Below, one piece after another: positions 25,188 through 33,757 of a stretch of DNA of 36,072 bases (position 1 is its first letter; each line of letters opens with the position of its first letter). Below the pieces are notes generated by a model. The model saw only the letters and a list, made by a program, of their open reading frames with translations. It was not told the DNA's origin and did no database searches. Origin of the DNA: Bacteroidales bacterium (GTDB lineage: Bacteria; Bacteroidota; Bacteroidia; Bacteroidales; GCA-2748055); NCBI GenBank assembly GCA_021740585.1, contig JAIOZM010000042.1, positions 1 to 36,072 on the forward strand. The letters are read 5' to 3'. Made by a program: the position numbers and the translations under genes.

Positions 25188-26612
25188 ATGGAAAGTACAA
25201 TGACTAAAATTGAAAGTTTGCCATATAAAGTTAAAGACATTAGTCTTGCTGAATTCGGGCGTAAAGAGATTGAAATTGCCGAAAGAGAAATGCCCGGATT
25301 AATGTCGGTGAGAAAAAGATTTTCTGCTGATAAACCTTTGGCGGGAGCCAGGGTAATGGGCTCTTTGCACATGACTATTCAAACAGCTGTACTCATTGAA
25401 ACACTGGTTGAACTTGGTGCCGATGTACGCTGGGCAAGCTGTAATATTTTTTCTACTCAGGATCATGCCGCTGCCGCAATAGCAGCTTCAGGAGTCCCTG
25501 TATTTGCATGGAAAGGTGAAACTCTGGAAGAATACTGGTGGTGCACAGCTCAGGCTCTTTCTTTTCCAAATGGAGATGGCCCCAATATTATTGTTGACGA
25601 TGGGGGAGATGCAACCATGATGATTCACAAAGGATACGAAGCAGAAAATAATCCTGCCGTTTTGAATGTTAAACCGGCAAATCAGGAAGAGGCTGCCATA
25701 CTTAATCAGCTAAAAGCAATTTTAGCCGACGATCCTCAGAAATGGCACAGGAATGTTCCCCTAATTAAAGGTGCTTCAGAGGAGACTACAACCGGAGTAC
25801 ACAGACTTTATCAGATGAAGGAAGCCGGTAAATTATTGTTTCCTGCCATAAATGTTAACGATTCAGTAACCAAATCTAAATTCGATAATCTTTACGGATG
25901 TCGTGAGTCATTAGCCGACGGTATTAAAAGAGCTACTGATGTTATGATAGCTGGGAAAGTAGTGGTTGTTCTGGGTTATGGTGATGTGGGTAAAGGTTGT
26001 GCACATTCAATGAAAACCTATGGTGCCAGAGTTATTGTTACCGAAATAGATCCCATTTGTGCCCTTCAGGCCGCCATGGAAGGGTTTGAAGTTACCAATA
26101 TTGAAAAAGCCTTAACTGAAGGAAATATATTTGTTACCACCACCGGAAATAAAGATGTAATAACTCTCGATCATCTTAAAAACATGAAAGATCAGGCCAT
26201 AGTATGTAATATTGGACATTTCGATAACGAGATACAGGTTGATGCCCTGAATAGTTATAAAAAAGCACAAAAAGTCAATATCAAACCTCAGGTGGATAAG
26301 TATATTTTTGAAAACGGAAACGCCATCTTCCTGTTAGCTGAAGGACGTTTGGTAAATCTTGGTTGTGCCACCGGTCATCCTTCCTTTGTGATGAGTAATT
26401 CATTTACCAATCAAACACTGGCACAGTTGGAACTTTGGAAAAATGATTTTGAGATTGATGTGTACCGTTTGCCTAAAAGACTCGATGAGGAAGTGGCCCG
26501 GTTGCATCTGGAGCAAATTGGCGTTAAACTAACCATCCTCACAAAAGAACAATCTGAATATTTGGGAGTTCCTGTTGAAGGACCTTATAAGCCTGATCAT
26601 TATCGGTATTAG
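25188..26612 (+). CDS. ahcY: Adenosylhomocysteinase
   Basis: A 474-residue S-adenosylhomocysteine hydrolase that splits SAH into adenosine and homocysteine using bound NAD+, keeping methylation reactions going. Motifs in order: [48 protein letters not shown], then [18 protein letters not shown], the Rossmann loop [45 protein letters not shown] and the C-terminal KPDHYRY, whose Lys and Tyr reach the NAD of a neighbouring subunit. Full length. A second Met four residues in is an alternative start. Probably cotranscribed with ribF; the 8-bp repeat structure begins right after its stop. Confidence 0.98.
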   Translation: MESTMTKIESLPYKVKDISLAEFGRKEIEIAEREMPGLMSVRKRFSADKPLAGARVMGSLHMTIQTAVLIETLVELGADVRWASCNIFSTQDHAAAAIAASGVPVFAWKGETLEEYWWCTAQALSFPNGDGPNIIVDDGGDATMMIHKGYEAENNPAVLNVKPANQEEAAILNQLKAILADDPQKWHRNVPLIKGASEETTTGVHRLYQMKEAGKLLFPAINVNDSVTKSKFDNLYGCRESLADGIKRATDVMIAGKVVVVLGYGDVGKGCAHSMKTYGARVIVTEIDPICALQAAMEGFEVTNIEKALTEGNIFVTTTGNKDVITLDHLKNMKDQAIVCNIGHFDNEIQVDALNSYKKAQKVNIKPQVDKYIFENGNAIFLLAEGRLVNLGCATGHPSFVMSNSFTNQTLAQLELWKNDFEIDVYRLPKRLDEEVARLHLEQIGVKLTILTKEQSEYLGVPVEGPYKPDHYRY

Positions 26613-26613
26613 T

Positions 26614-26698
26614 CATTTCTGCATTTCTGCATTTCTGCATTTCTGCATTTCGGTCATTGAGCGAAGCCGAAATGCCGAAATGCCGAAAAGCCGAAATG
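26614..26698. repeat. 8-bp tandem units folded as a long imperfect palindrome
   Basis: Four copies of catttctg (26614-26645) and one catttcgg (26646-26653) form the left arm. After a 13-nt centre (tcattgagcgaag) come ccgaaatg, ccgaaatg, ccgaaaag and ccgaaatg (26667-26698). The innermost units are exact complements and the outer ones pair at seven of eight bases or fewer. It fills the space between the ahcY stop and the convergent gene ending at 26710. The core resembles a REP-type palindrome with slippage copies added to each arm. It could fold as a long terminator-like hairpin, but no T tract is present. Confidence 0.9.
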
Positions 26699-26709
26699 CC
26701 TGCTCCACT

Positions 26710-27150
26710 TTAATTCGTTATCCTTAAAAATCCTCCGTTAATAAAGGCATTATACCTTACCAGTGAATAACGGGAAGGGCCACGGGTAACGAAGGCATCA
26801 CCCGATTCGTCCAGGAAATATTGTGATTCGCAGCAGGGGCAACTCAGATGCAGGAAACTGGTGGTGTCATTTTCCACACTGCAGGAATGGTCTGGCTCGT
26901 AGGTGCAGGTTCTGTCAAAAACGAAAAGTTCATCGCTATGATTTCGGAAAATGATTAATCCGTTTACCCCCTCATTTTCATATACAAATGCATGCTGTCC
27001 CAGACCAATAGTACTGTAAATATTTACCAGGTCAACATTAAGACTGATAGGTGCATAAGGGAATTCAAAGCGATGCTTGTCGCATGAGATATTCGATGTC
27101 AGTATAATTACTGAAATCAACAAAGATTTAATATACCAGGAATTTTTCAT
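26710..27150 (-). CDS. Rieske-like lipoprotein with altered ligand residues
   Basis: A 146-residue putative lipoprotein with a signal ending TSNISC (Cys23). The C-terminal half follows the Rieske pattern: FVFDRTCTYEPDHSC (C82, H88, C90), about 14 residues, then LSCPCCESQYFL (C104, C106, C107), and the closing GPSRYSLVRY that normally packs under the cluster. A true Rieske site is CxH...CxxH; here the first His position is Tyr84 and the second is Cys107, so a standard 2Fe-2S Rieske cluster cannot form. An all-Cys cluster, a mononuclear metal site or a disulfide-stabilised fold are alternatives. It is convergent with ahcY and divergent from the gene at 27214. No partner is apparent nearby. Confidence 0.8.
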   Translation of the reverse strand: MKNSWYIKSLLISVIILTSNISCDKHRFEFPYAPISLNVDLVNIYSTIGLGQHAFVYENEGVNGLIIFRNHSDELFVFDRTCTYEPDHSCSVENDTTSFLHLSCPCCESQYFLDESGDAFVTRGPSRYSLVRYNAFINGGFLRITN

Positions 27151-27166
27151 GCAATAATAATACGTG

Positions 27167-27174
27167 CAAAGTTA
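27167..27174 (-). promoter_or_regulatory. Promoter -7-like element TAACTTTG
   Basis: CAAAGTTA on plus reads TAACTTTG on minus, an exact TAnnTTTG match 17 nt before the Rieske-like start (27150). This mirrors the distance seen before ribF. No -33 TTTG found. Confidence 0.4.
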
Positions 27175-27213
27175 AAATTTCGTACATTTATATCTGAATA
27201 AAATTATAAAAAC

Positions 27214-27723
27214 ATGGATTTTGATTTTGGAAACCTGGTTTATATTTTACTTACTCTTGCTTTTGTAATATTTAGCGCTTCAAAAAATAAAAAAAAGCGT
27301 GTTGTTAAAGCGGTTGGTCAAGAGTTTGAGGATGAGCCTAAAGATAGCTCGAAAAATGAAGATTATCTAAGTGAAAAGCTTAAGAATATCTTTGGGGAAT
27401 ATATGGATATTGAAACACCGGTAAAAGAAATTGAAGACGAAATAGAGGAAAATTTATACGGTTATGTAACTAGTGAGAGTCAAGTTAAGGAAAATAAGTA
27501 TGAAGAGGTGTTAGATACGAATTATTCAATTCTTGATTCAATTGACTCTGAAGAAGGTCTGCCTTCAACCATGAAATACATCAAAGATTTACAAACGAAT
27601 AATATGTTCCCGGTATCAAATTCCCCAAAACAGCCTGTTTCATTCACAGAAGAGGTAATGCAGGATTTTGATCCCAGAAGAGCCATATTATTTTCAGAGA
27701 TATTCCGACCTAAGTATTTCTAA
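27214..27723 (+). CDS. Small single-pass membrane protein of unknown function
   Basis: 169 residues. An N-terminal membrane segment (~8-22, LVYILLTLAFVIFSA) is followed by a basic patch (KNKKKRVVK) and a long acidic, probably disordered cytoplasmic region (~35-145). It ends in a compact hydrophobic/basic motif, FDPRRAILFSEIFRPKYF, which resembles a C-terminal motif I recall from similarly built Bacteroidota proteins. No enzymatic domain is recognised. The orientation with the basic patch after the helix suggests the C-terminus is inside. It stands alone, ended by the terminator at 27798-27830. Confidence 0.85.
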   Translation: MDFDFGNLVYILLTLAFVIFSASKNKKKRVVKAVGQEFEDEPKDSSKNEDYLSEKLKNIFGEYMDIETPVKEIEDEIEENLYGYVTSESQVKENKYEEVLDTNYSILDSIDSEEGLPSTMKYIKDLQTNNMFPVSNSPKQPVSFTEEVMQDFDPRRAILFSEIFRPKYF

Positions 27724-27797
27724 TTTAGAAGATTCAGGATTTAATTTATAAGATATTTTTTTTATAACAGAAAAAATTATTTAATTTTACAATTAAA

Positions 27798-27830
27798 GAG
27801 TTCGGGCTTTCCCGAATTCTTTTTTATTTT
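27798..27830 (+). terminator. Rho-independent terminator
   Basis: gagttcggg (27798-27806), loop cttt, cccgaattc (27811-27819): eight Watson-Crick pairs and one G-T, followed by TTTTTTATTTT. It ends the transcript of the membrane-protein gene and precedes greA. Confidence 0.88.
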
Positions 27831-27856
27831 AATTATCGATAACAAAGAAAAAGAGT

Positions 27857-28330
27857 ATGTCAGGCATGAATTATATGACAGAGGAAGGATTAGCCAAGCT
27901 AAAGAAAGAGCTTGAGCAATTGAAAACAGTAGACAGACCTAGTATTTCACGGCAAATTGCAGAAGCCAGAGATAAGGGCGATCTATCTGAAAATGCAGAG
28001 TATGATGCAGCCAAGGAAGCCCAGGGTATGCTTGAAATGAAAATTAGCAAGTTGGAAGATCAGGTGGCCATGGCAAGAATTATTGATGAGACAAAAATTA
28101 ATACCGATACGGTTCAAATACTTAATAAGGTTAAAATTCGTAATAAAGCTAATTCATCTATCCTTGAATATACCTTGGTATCTGATCCTGAAGCCGATTT
28201 TAAAGCAAAGAAAATCTCAGTGAATACACCCATAGCAAAAGCTTTGATGGGAAAAAAGGTTGGTGAAGTTGTAATTGTGACGATACCCTCAGGGAATGTG
28301 GAATATGAAATAGTTGATATATCCAGATAA
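27857..28330 (+). CDS. greA: Transcription elongation factor GreA
   Basis: 157 residues. The N-terminal coiled coil (~5-80; YMTEEGLAKLKKELEQLKTVDRPSI, then RDKGDLSENAEYDAAKEAQGMLE) carries the acidic tip residues D and E in GDLSENAEY that stimulate transcript cleavage by RNA polymerase. The C-terminal FKBP-like domain (~85-157) has YTLVSDPEADFKAKKIS, NTPIAKALMGKKVGE and a PSGNVEYEIVDI ending. It rescues backtracked polymerase. The HIT-family gene follows after 6 nt, a likely operon. Confidence 0.97.
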   Translation: MSGMNYMTEEGLAKLKKELEQLKTVDRPSISRQIAEARDKGDLSENAEYDAAKEAQGMLEMKISKLEDQVAMARIIDETKINTDTVQILNKVKIRNKANSSILEYTLVSDPEADFKAKKISVNTPIAKALMGKKVGEVVIVTIPSGNVEYEIVDISR

Positions 28331-28336
28331 AAAAAT

Positions 28337-28729
28337 ATGGCCACAATTTTTTCAAAAATAGTGAATGGTGAAATACCCTCCTATAAAATTGCAGAAGACG
28401 AAAACTATTATGCTTTTCTTGATATTAATCCTCTGGCACAAGGTCATACACTTGTTATTCCCAAAAAAGAAGTTAATTATATCTTTGATGTCGAAGATGA
28501 TTTATTGGCAGGAATGATGGTTTTCGCCAAAAAAATTGCTAAGGCTATCGATAAAGTTTGCGACTGTAAAAGAGTAGGGGTTGCGGTACTGGGGCTTGAA
28601 GTTCCCCATGCACATATTCACCTTATTCCCATCAATAATCTTCACGATATAGATTTTAGTCAGCCTAAACTCAAGCTTAGTTCATCTGAACTTGAATCCA
28701 TGGCTGAAAAAATAAAGGCTGCTTTATAA
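28337..28729 (+). CDS. HIT-family nucleotide-binding hydrolase
   Basis: A 130-residue histidine-triad protein. The N-terminus IFSKIVNGEIPSYKIAED and DINPLAQGHTLVIPKKE are typical of the Hint branch. The catalytic triad HAHIH is at H91, H93 and H95, with H93 the expected nucleophile for hydrolysis of AMP-lysyl or other nucleotide phosphoramidate substrates. The physiological substrate is not known. Six nt after greA; the convergent acyl-CoA dehydrogenase-like gene ends 15 nt beyond its stop, with no terminator between. Confidence 0.94.
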   Translation: MATIFSKIVNGEIPSYKIAEDENYYAFLDINPLAQGHTLVIPKKEVNYIFDVEDDLLAGMMVFAKKIAKAIDKVCDCKRVGVAVLGLEVPHAHIHLIPINNLHDIDFSQPKLKLSSSELESMAEKIKAAL

Positions 28730-28744
28730 GCTACCAAGCGCTGA

Positions 28745-30253
28745 TTAGAATTCCAGCCAATTGCTGTCTTCCCGATAATCTACTATGGGTACCAGTTTTG
28801 ATGGATACTTAAAGGAGCTTACCAGCATTGATATTTCATGTTTAATACTTTCCAGGCTATCCCTGATTAATTCAATTTTAAATCCTTTGGTGCCCAGATT
28901 AATAATCTGATTGGCCGAAATTACCCGGCTTATTATTTTTCCCAGGTCCACACTCTTACGCTGAGGCATCTTTATATCGATCGTAAAATCGAGAAAGGAT
29001 TTGAAATAATCGCTGGCATTTTGGGTGATATCATAGCTTTTTAAAAACTCTGAAAGTTGCATCGTTTTTTGCCTCACCATCTTTTTAACAACCGTTTCTG
29101 AAATCTGTGTATAAAGCATTTCATTAGAGCCTTCAAATATCTGGAATGGCCTGGAATCCATAATGCCCCGCGCAGCTACGCTTTCTAGTTTATAACCGGC
29201 AGATCCTTTTAATTGTGTTAAAGTTTGTGCTGATTTTTGCATTAAATCTGAGATATATGCCTTTACACTGCTGGCTTCAACTCCGGCATCTTCCAAATCG
29301 TTTTCAATACCACTTATTTCAGCACTGCGCGAAATCATGGCAGAGCTGATTGTAAATGCACTTTGTATTTCCGAAACCTGATGTTGTACCTGATCCAAAG
29401 CCATCAATGGGCGACCTCCAACGAAACGGTTTGTGACATGCTCAAGGGCTTCGTCGAGCAAACGCCGAATGAATCCCATTCCCATTCCTGAAAATTGAAG
29501 TCTGCTGCGGTAAAACAATTCCATCAGAATTTTAATACCGGACGATTCAGGCTCAATCTTATAATCTCCGGGCACCAAAATATCAATAGAATTCTTACCA
29601 TAGGGTATAGGATATAATCCGGCATTGTTATAATATTGTTCCACCTGAATAGCTTGATTTGTCTGGTGTACATCCACAATAAAGAAATCGATATCTCTGC
29701 CTAAATTTCCGCTCTCATTCATATTTCGTGAGGTCATTAACCAGTAATCGGCCATGCCGGTAAGCCCCTGCCAGTGTTTCGTTCCTTTTATATGATAATT
29801 GGAACCCTTCTTAACATTGTAAGTTTGCATATTTAAAGCATCACTTCCGTAATCGGGTTCGGTAATCATCAGACCTCCCATGTGCTGATGATTCAGGAAT
29901 CTGTTGAAAATATCAGCCTTTACCGACGCCTGACCATATTTGGCTACCGGCTCCATAAATAAGGCAATGTTGATCCCAAAAGCCAGAGATAATGGCAAGG
30001 ATTCATAGGCAGCAGCATCTAAAAGACCCAGGCACTCTTTGGCATTGGTACCTCGTCCGCCAAATTCTTTTGGAATAGCCACAGAAAGAGGTTTTGTTGC
30101 CATAATATCTCTTAATACCAGTGCCGGAAAGCCTCTGTTAAGGATAAATTTTTCAATATTGTCACTTTCATAAAAAACGCGCTTAACCGACTCATTAAAA
30201 GAACTTAGAAATTCTTTATAAGATACTTTTTTTGCTATATCAGAACTTATCAT
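28745..30253 (-). CDS. Acyl-CoA dehydrogenase-like flavoprotein
   Basis: A 502-residue member of the acyl-CoA dehydrogenase superfamily. The middle domain has MITEPDYGSDALNM and YHIKGTKHWQGLTG, typical of the FAD-contacting loop; the C-terminal helical domain has LQFSGMGMGFIRRLLDEAL, LKGSAGYKLESVAARGIMDSRP in two blocks and FEGSNEMLY, where E374 sits at the catalytic-base position. The protein is about 100 residues longer than classical enzymes; the excess is C-terminal (after ~400) and not recognised. Its substrate is unknown, and no beta-oxidation partners lie nearby. The gene is monocistronic, with about 270 bp of AT-rich sequence upstream and no consensus promoter. Confidence 0.88.
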   Translation of the reverse strand: MISSDIAKKVSYKEFLSSFNESVKRVFYESDNIEKFILNRGFPALVLRDIMATKPLSVAIPKEFGGRGTNAKECLGLLDAAAYESLPLSLAFGINIALFMEPVAKYGQASVKADIFNRFLNHQHMGGLMITEPDYGSDALNMQTYNVKKGSNYHIKGTKHWQGLTGMADYWLMTSRNMNESGNLGRDIDFFIVDVHQTNQAIQVEQYYNNAGLYPIPYGKNSIDILVPGDYKIEPESSGIKILMELFYRSRLQFSGMGMGFIRRLLDEALEHVTNRFVGGRPLMALDQVQHQVSEIQSAFTISSAMISRSAEISGIENDLEDAGVEASSVKAYISDLMQKSAQTLTQLKGSAGYKLESVAARGIMDSRPFQIFEGSNEMLYTQISETVVKKMVRQKTMQLSEFLKSYDITQNASDYFKSFLDFTIDIKMPQRKSVDLGKIISRVISANQIINLGTKGFKIELIRDSLESIKHEISMLVSSFKYPSKLVPIVDYREDSNWLEF

Positions 30254-30525
30254 TAATGATTTTATTTGTTACTTAATTGGATGGGAAATATCTATATATA
30301 AATGCTAAATAGATAAAAGATGGGATTATTTAGGAGGCTTAAAACTATACTTTTATAATACATAACAAATTACACAGATAATGTTTCATTAAAAATGGCA
30401 TTATTTTTAAAATTAGTTAATAATGAATTGATTATCAGCGTGAAAGCAAGATTTGTTTTTTGGGGTACTTGCAGCTTTAAAAATTCTGCATCATTTGGAG
30501 TTTTTCCGGATTCAGCAAAGTATGG

Positions 30526-31080
30526 CTATTTCACCCTGTCGGGATTCTTTTTAATAAAATCAGACCAGCCTTTTGCACCATTTGAAACCGGTATGGCCTT
30601 ATCCTGATAAAAATGGCAAAGGGCAACCGCAAGTCCGTCTGTAGCGTCTAAATCCTTCGGAATATCATCGAAAGACAAGGTTTTGCTGAGAATATAAGCT
30701 ACCTGCTCTTTTGAAGCAGCTCCTTGTCCGGTTATGGCCATTTTAATTTTACGGGGAGCGTATTCAAAAATTGGAATATCACGCGAAACAGCCGCTGCAA
30801 TTGCTACCCCCTGAGCACGACCCAATTTAAGCATGCTTTGAACATTTTTACCGAAGAAAGGAGCTTCAATAGCCAATTCATCAGGATTATACATATCAAT
30901 AAGTTCAATGGTTGCGAAGAATATTTTCCTTAATTTCAGGTAAGGGTCCGATAAACTGCTAAGCCTGATAGCATCCATAGCAATATATTTGGCTTTTTTC
31001 CTGTTAATTTCAATAACGCCAAAACCCATAATAGTTGTCCCTGGGTCAATGCCTAAAATGATTCTGTCTTTAGCGGACAT
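30526..31080 (-). CDS. ruvC: Holliday junction resolvase RuvC
   Basis: 184 residues from ATG 31080. All four acidic metal ligands of the RNase H-like fold are present: D12 in LGIDPGTT, E72 in AIEAPFFGKN, and D145 and D148 in DATDGLAVAL. ITGQGAASKEQV is also typical. It cuts Holliday junctions in recombinational repair. The start was set at 31080 because the residues before it do not match the family; from there it overlaps the 3' end of the transporter gene by 11 nt, indicating coupling. No ruvA or ruvB in the window. Confidence 0.96.
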   Translation of the reverse strand: MSAKDRIILGIDPGTTIMGFGVIEINRKKAKYIAMDAIRLSSLSDPYLKLRKIFFATIELIDMYNPDELAIEAPFFGKNVQSMLKLGRAQGVAIAAAVSRDIPIFEYAPRKIKMAITGQGAASKEQVAYILSKTLSFDDIPKDLDATDGLAVALCHFYQDKAIPVSNGAKGWSDFIKKNPDRVK

Positions 31081-31966
31081 TTTTCCGTTTTTGAAATTTT
31101 GTTTTTTGTAGAAATATTCCTGCAACTACCAGAAGAAGACCATATAAGGTAGTCAGATGAATTGCTTCACCAAGTAAATAATGAATAAAGATAAGCGAAA
31201 TGAAGGGGAAGATGAATATCAGGTTACTTATTTTATCAGTACTTTTTGTAAATTGAAGTGCTTTCATCCAAAATAAGAAGGCTAAACCCATTTCAAAAAA
31301 TCCAATATAAATATCAACTGCCCACTGATTTATTCCCCTTGGAAATGGATTTTCTATAAAAAATGAAGCTGAAAGCAAGATTATGGCTGCAAATCCAAAG
31401 CCCATAAATAGTTTTATTGACTCATCGCGTGTGTCTCTTACATTCATAATCCAATAAAAAGACCAGATAATTGAGGTTGAAAGAGCCATAAGCATATACG
31501 GAATCTGCTCTGTTTTAAAAAACTTTCCTCCACCCTGAGAAGATACCAGGATTATCCCTGTAAAACTTACAAACAGGGCAATAAAACTTTTTGCTTCTAC
31601 TTTTTGTTTTAGTAGTGGGATAGATATAAGGACAATTATTATCGGCCAGATCAAGTTTAATGGTTGTGCGACCTGGGCGGGTAAATTATCGTAGGCTTTA
31701 AACAGAACGAGGTAATAAAATGCCGGATTCATGAAGCCCATAGCTGCAGAGTATAGAATTTCTTTTCGGGTTGATTTGAAAATCAACTTAAATTTCCCCG
31801 ACATGAATAAAGAAATTCCCAGAACAACTAATGAACTCAAAGTAGCCACAATAAGAACCTGATAGATACTTTGTTCGGCAAGGGCAATTTTAAATGCGGT
31901 GGCAACCGTGGACCAAAAAAGAATGGTTAGTCCTGCATATACGTATGCTTTTGTTTGATTGTTCAT
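31070..31966 (-). CDS. EamA/DMT-family transporter
   Basis: A 298-residue polytopic protein with about ten hydrophobic helices arranged as two EamA repeats: the first from YVYAGLTILFWSTVATAFKI to FTGIILVSS, the second from YMLMALSTSIIWSFYWIM to LYGLLLVVAGIFLQK. Helix motifs such as NLIWPIIIVLISIPLL and FEMGLAFLFWMKALQ are typical of drug/metabolite exporters. Substrate unknown. It overlaps ruvC by 11 nt and is probably cotranscribed with it. The inverted-repeat element lies upstream. Confidence 0.93.
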   Translation of the reverse strand: MNNQTKAYVYAGLTILFWSTVATAFKIALAEQSIYQVLIVATLSSLVVLGISLFMSGKFKLIFKSTRKEILYSAAMGFMNPAFYYLVLFKAYDNLPAQVAQPLNLIWPIIIVLISIPLLKQKVEAKSFIALFVSFTGIILVSSQGGGKFFKTEQIPYMLMALSTSIIWSFYWIMNVRDTRDESIKLFMGFGFAAIILLSASFFIENPFPRGINQWAVDIYIGFFEMGLAFLFWMKALQFTKSTDKISNLIFIFPFISLIFIHYLLGEAIHLTTLYGLLLVVAGIFLQKTKFQKRKNVR

Positions 31967-31993
31967 ATAGCAAAAAATGTACTATTTAAATTT

Positions 31994-32285
31994 CTTCAGC
32001 CCCTCAAGGGCTGTATGACACTCATGGCGCTGTACCCCAGGCATAAACGCCTGGGGCTATTGCTCTGTCATCCCTCCGGGATGAATAGAAAATGGTTGCA
32101 AATTTTCATTTGCAACTGAATATTTACTATCCAAAGTCAATGGTATTGAACTTCCACTATTGAATTAGTAAAATACATTAATACCAACAATTTAAACATC
32201 CCGGAGTGATGTCCGAACAATAGCCCCGGACATTTATGTCCGGGGTAAAAAAAATACGGAAAACCCAACCCCGGAGGGGTTGAAT
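31994..32285. repeat. Inverted pair of ~90-bp structured elements
   Basis: Left unit 31994-32083 and right unit 32197-32285 are homologous in opposite orientation. The 50-bp inner blocks (32034-32083 and 32197-32246) agree at 41 of 50 positions, the 20-bp outer blocks (31994-32013 and 32266-32285) at about 15. Each unit has a stem in the inner block, CCCCAGGC/GCCTGGGG (32035-32056) or CCCCGGAC/GTCCGGGG (32224-32245), and one in the outer block. Three base pairs differ with both sides changed. The ~113-bp spacer holds another hairpin (gttgcaaa, 32095-32102, with 32109-32116). It fills the 430-bp gap between serS and the transporter gene, which otherwise shows no gene. The layout resembles paired REP units or a small non-autonomous element. 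Confidence 0.88.
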
Positions 32286-32396
32286 AATTATATGCTCCGT
32301 ATGATTTGCAACGCATAAACGTCTTAATCCTCACTATGTTAAAAAGGAGTATTTCAATAGTAATAAGTACAAAAGCCTGTAGACCTCAGCCACCCC

Positions 32397-33671
32397 TTAG
32401 TTAATAACCTTAAAACCGGTATAAGGCCAAAGCACTTCAGGAATCTTAATTCCCTCCTCTGTCTGATTATTTTCGAGCAGGGCAGCGACTATTCTTGGCA
32501 ATGCGAGGGATGAACCATTTAAAGTATGTGCATATTGATTTTTACCGGAAGCTTTGTCTTTGTAACGTAACTTCAGTCTTACAGCCTGATAGGATTCAAA
32601 ATTAGATACAGAACTTACTTCCAGCCAGCGTTTTTGTGCTGCTGCAAATACTTCAAAATCGTAGGTAAGAGCAGATGTAAAACTCAGGTCGCCACCACAA
32701 AGCTTCAGAATTCTGAATGGTAATTCCAATTTCTCGATGATAGACTTAACATGAGCCACCATTTCCTCCAAAGCCTGATATGATGTTGAAGGGTTTTGTA
32801 TCTGGACTATTTCCACCTTATCAAATTGATGAACACGATTCAGACCTCTAACATCTTTGCCATATGAACCGGCTTCTCTTCTGAAACATGGTGTATAAGC
32901 AGTATTTTTGATTGGGAAATCGTCTTCACTTAAAAGAACATCCCGGTAAATATTTGTCACAGGAACTTCAGCCGTAGGGATAAGATAGAGATTATCAATT
33001 TGCACATGATACATCTGACCTTCTTTGTCGGGTAATTGTCCTGTTCCAAAACCCGAATCTTCATTGACTAATAATGGAGGTAAAATTTCTTTATAGCCTG
33101 CTTTTTCATTTTCATCGAGAAAGAAATTGATGAGTGCACGTTGTAATTTTGCACCCTTGCCTTTATAAACAGGAAAACCCGCACCGGTAATTTTAGTTCC
33201 TAATTCAAAATCGATGATATCGTATTTTTTCCCCAAATCCCAGTGAGGCACAGATGTTTCACTTAATTCCGGCAATTCAGATACTGTTTCAGTAATTTCA
33301 TTGTCTTCAGCACTGTGTCCGGCCGGTACGCTTTTATGAGGAAGGTTCGGAATCTGAACCAAGAGTGTAGTTAGTTTCTCTTCAATTTCTGAATGAACAG
33401 ATCCCCACTTTTTTACCTCTTCCTTCAGATTTGCTGTTTTTTCCTTTGCCAGATTTGCTTCTTCCTTTTTACCACTTTGAAACAGGCTCCCAATTTCTTT
33501 CGATAAAAGATTCATCTCCGACTGGAGCTGATCTGTTTTCTGTTGAATCTCACGTCTCTGTTTGTCCAGGGTCAAAATTTCTTCGACCAATTCAATCTTT
33601 TTGAAGTTCTTAATTTGAAGTTTTCGTAAAAGGTCTTCCTTATTTACCTGAATTTGATTTATTGTGAGCAT
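32397..33671 (-). CDS. serS: Serine--tRNA ligase
   Basis: 424 residues from ATG 33671, which gives the family N-terminus MLTINQIQVNKEDLLRKL; upstream in-frame codons to TTG 33737 do not fit. The N-terminal long coiled coil (~30-105) binds the tRNA-Ser variable arm. The class II core has motif 2 (TPCFRREAGSYGKDVRGLNRVHQF in two blocks) and motif 3 (LNGSSLALPRIVAALLENNQ), plus TAEVPVTN. It charges tRNA-Ser and tRNA-Sec with serine. The third gene after rplU and rpmA on the minus strand, 86 nt from rpmA. Confidence 0.97.
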   Translation of the reverse strand: MLTINQIQVNKEDLLRKLQIKNFKKIELVEEILTLDKQRREIQQKTDQLQSEMNLLSKEIGSLFQSGKKEEANLAKEKTANLKEEVKKWGSVHSEIEEKLTTLLVQIPNLPHKSVPAGHSAEDNEITETVSELPELSETSVPHWDLGKKYDIIDFELGTKITGAGFPVYKGKGAKLQRALINFFLDENEKAGYKEILPPLLVNEDSGFGTGQLPDKEGQMYHVQIDNLYLIPTAEVPVTNIYRDVLLSEDDFPIKNTAYTPCFRREAGSYGKDVRGLNRVHQFDKVEIVQIQNPSTSYQALEEMVAHVKSIIEKLELPFRILKLCGGDLSFTSALTYDFEVFAAAQKRWLEVSSVSNFESYQAVRLKLRYKDKASGKNQYAHTLNGSSLALPRIVAALLENNQTEEGIKIPEVLWPYTGFKVIN

Positions 33672-33757
33672 ATAGGGTGGTGTTAAGTAAAAAAAATCTC
33701 CTGAAAACTGCAAAGTTAACAGTTTAAAGGAGATCAATAAGGTATATTTTTATTTTT

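Noticed and set aside
26614..26698. Possible CRISPR array
   Set aside because: Units are 8 bp with no spacers and there are no cas genes; it is a tandem/palindromic repeat.
30395..30607. 70-codon plus-strand frame near ruvC
   Set aside because: Its second half is antisense to ruvC and it shows no recognisable domain.
32137..32334. 65-codon minus-strand frame in the inverted-repeat element
   Set aside because: It translates the palindromic stems (Pro/Gly/Phe-rich); such frames are repeat artefacts.
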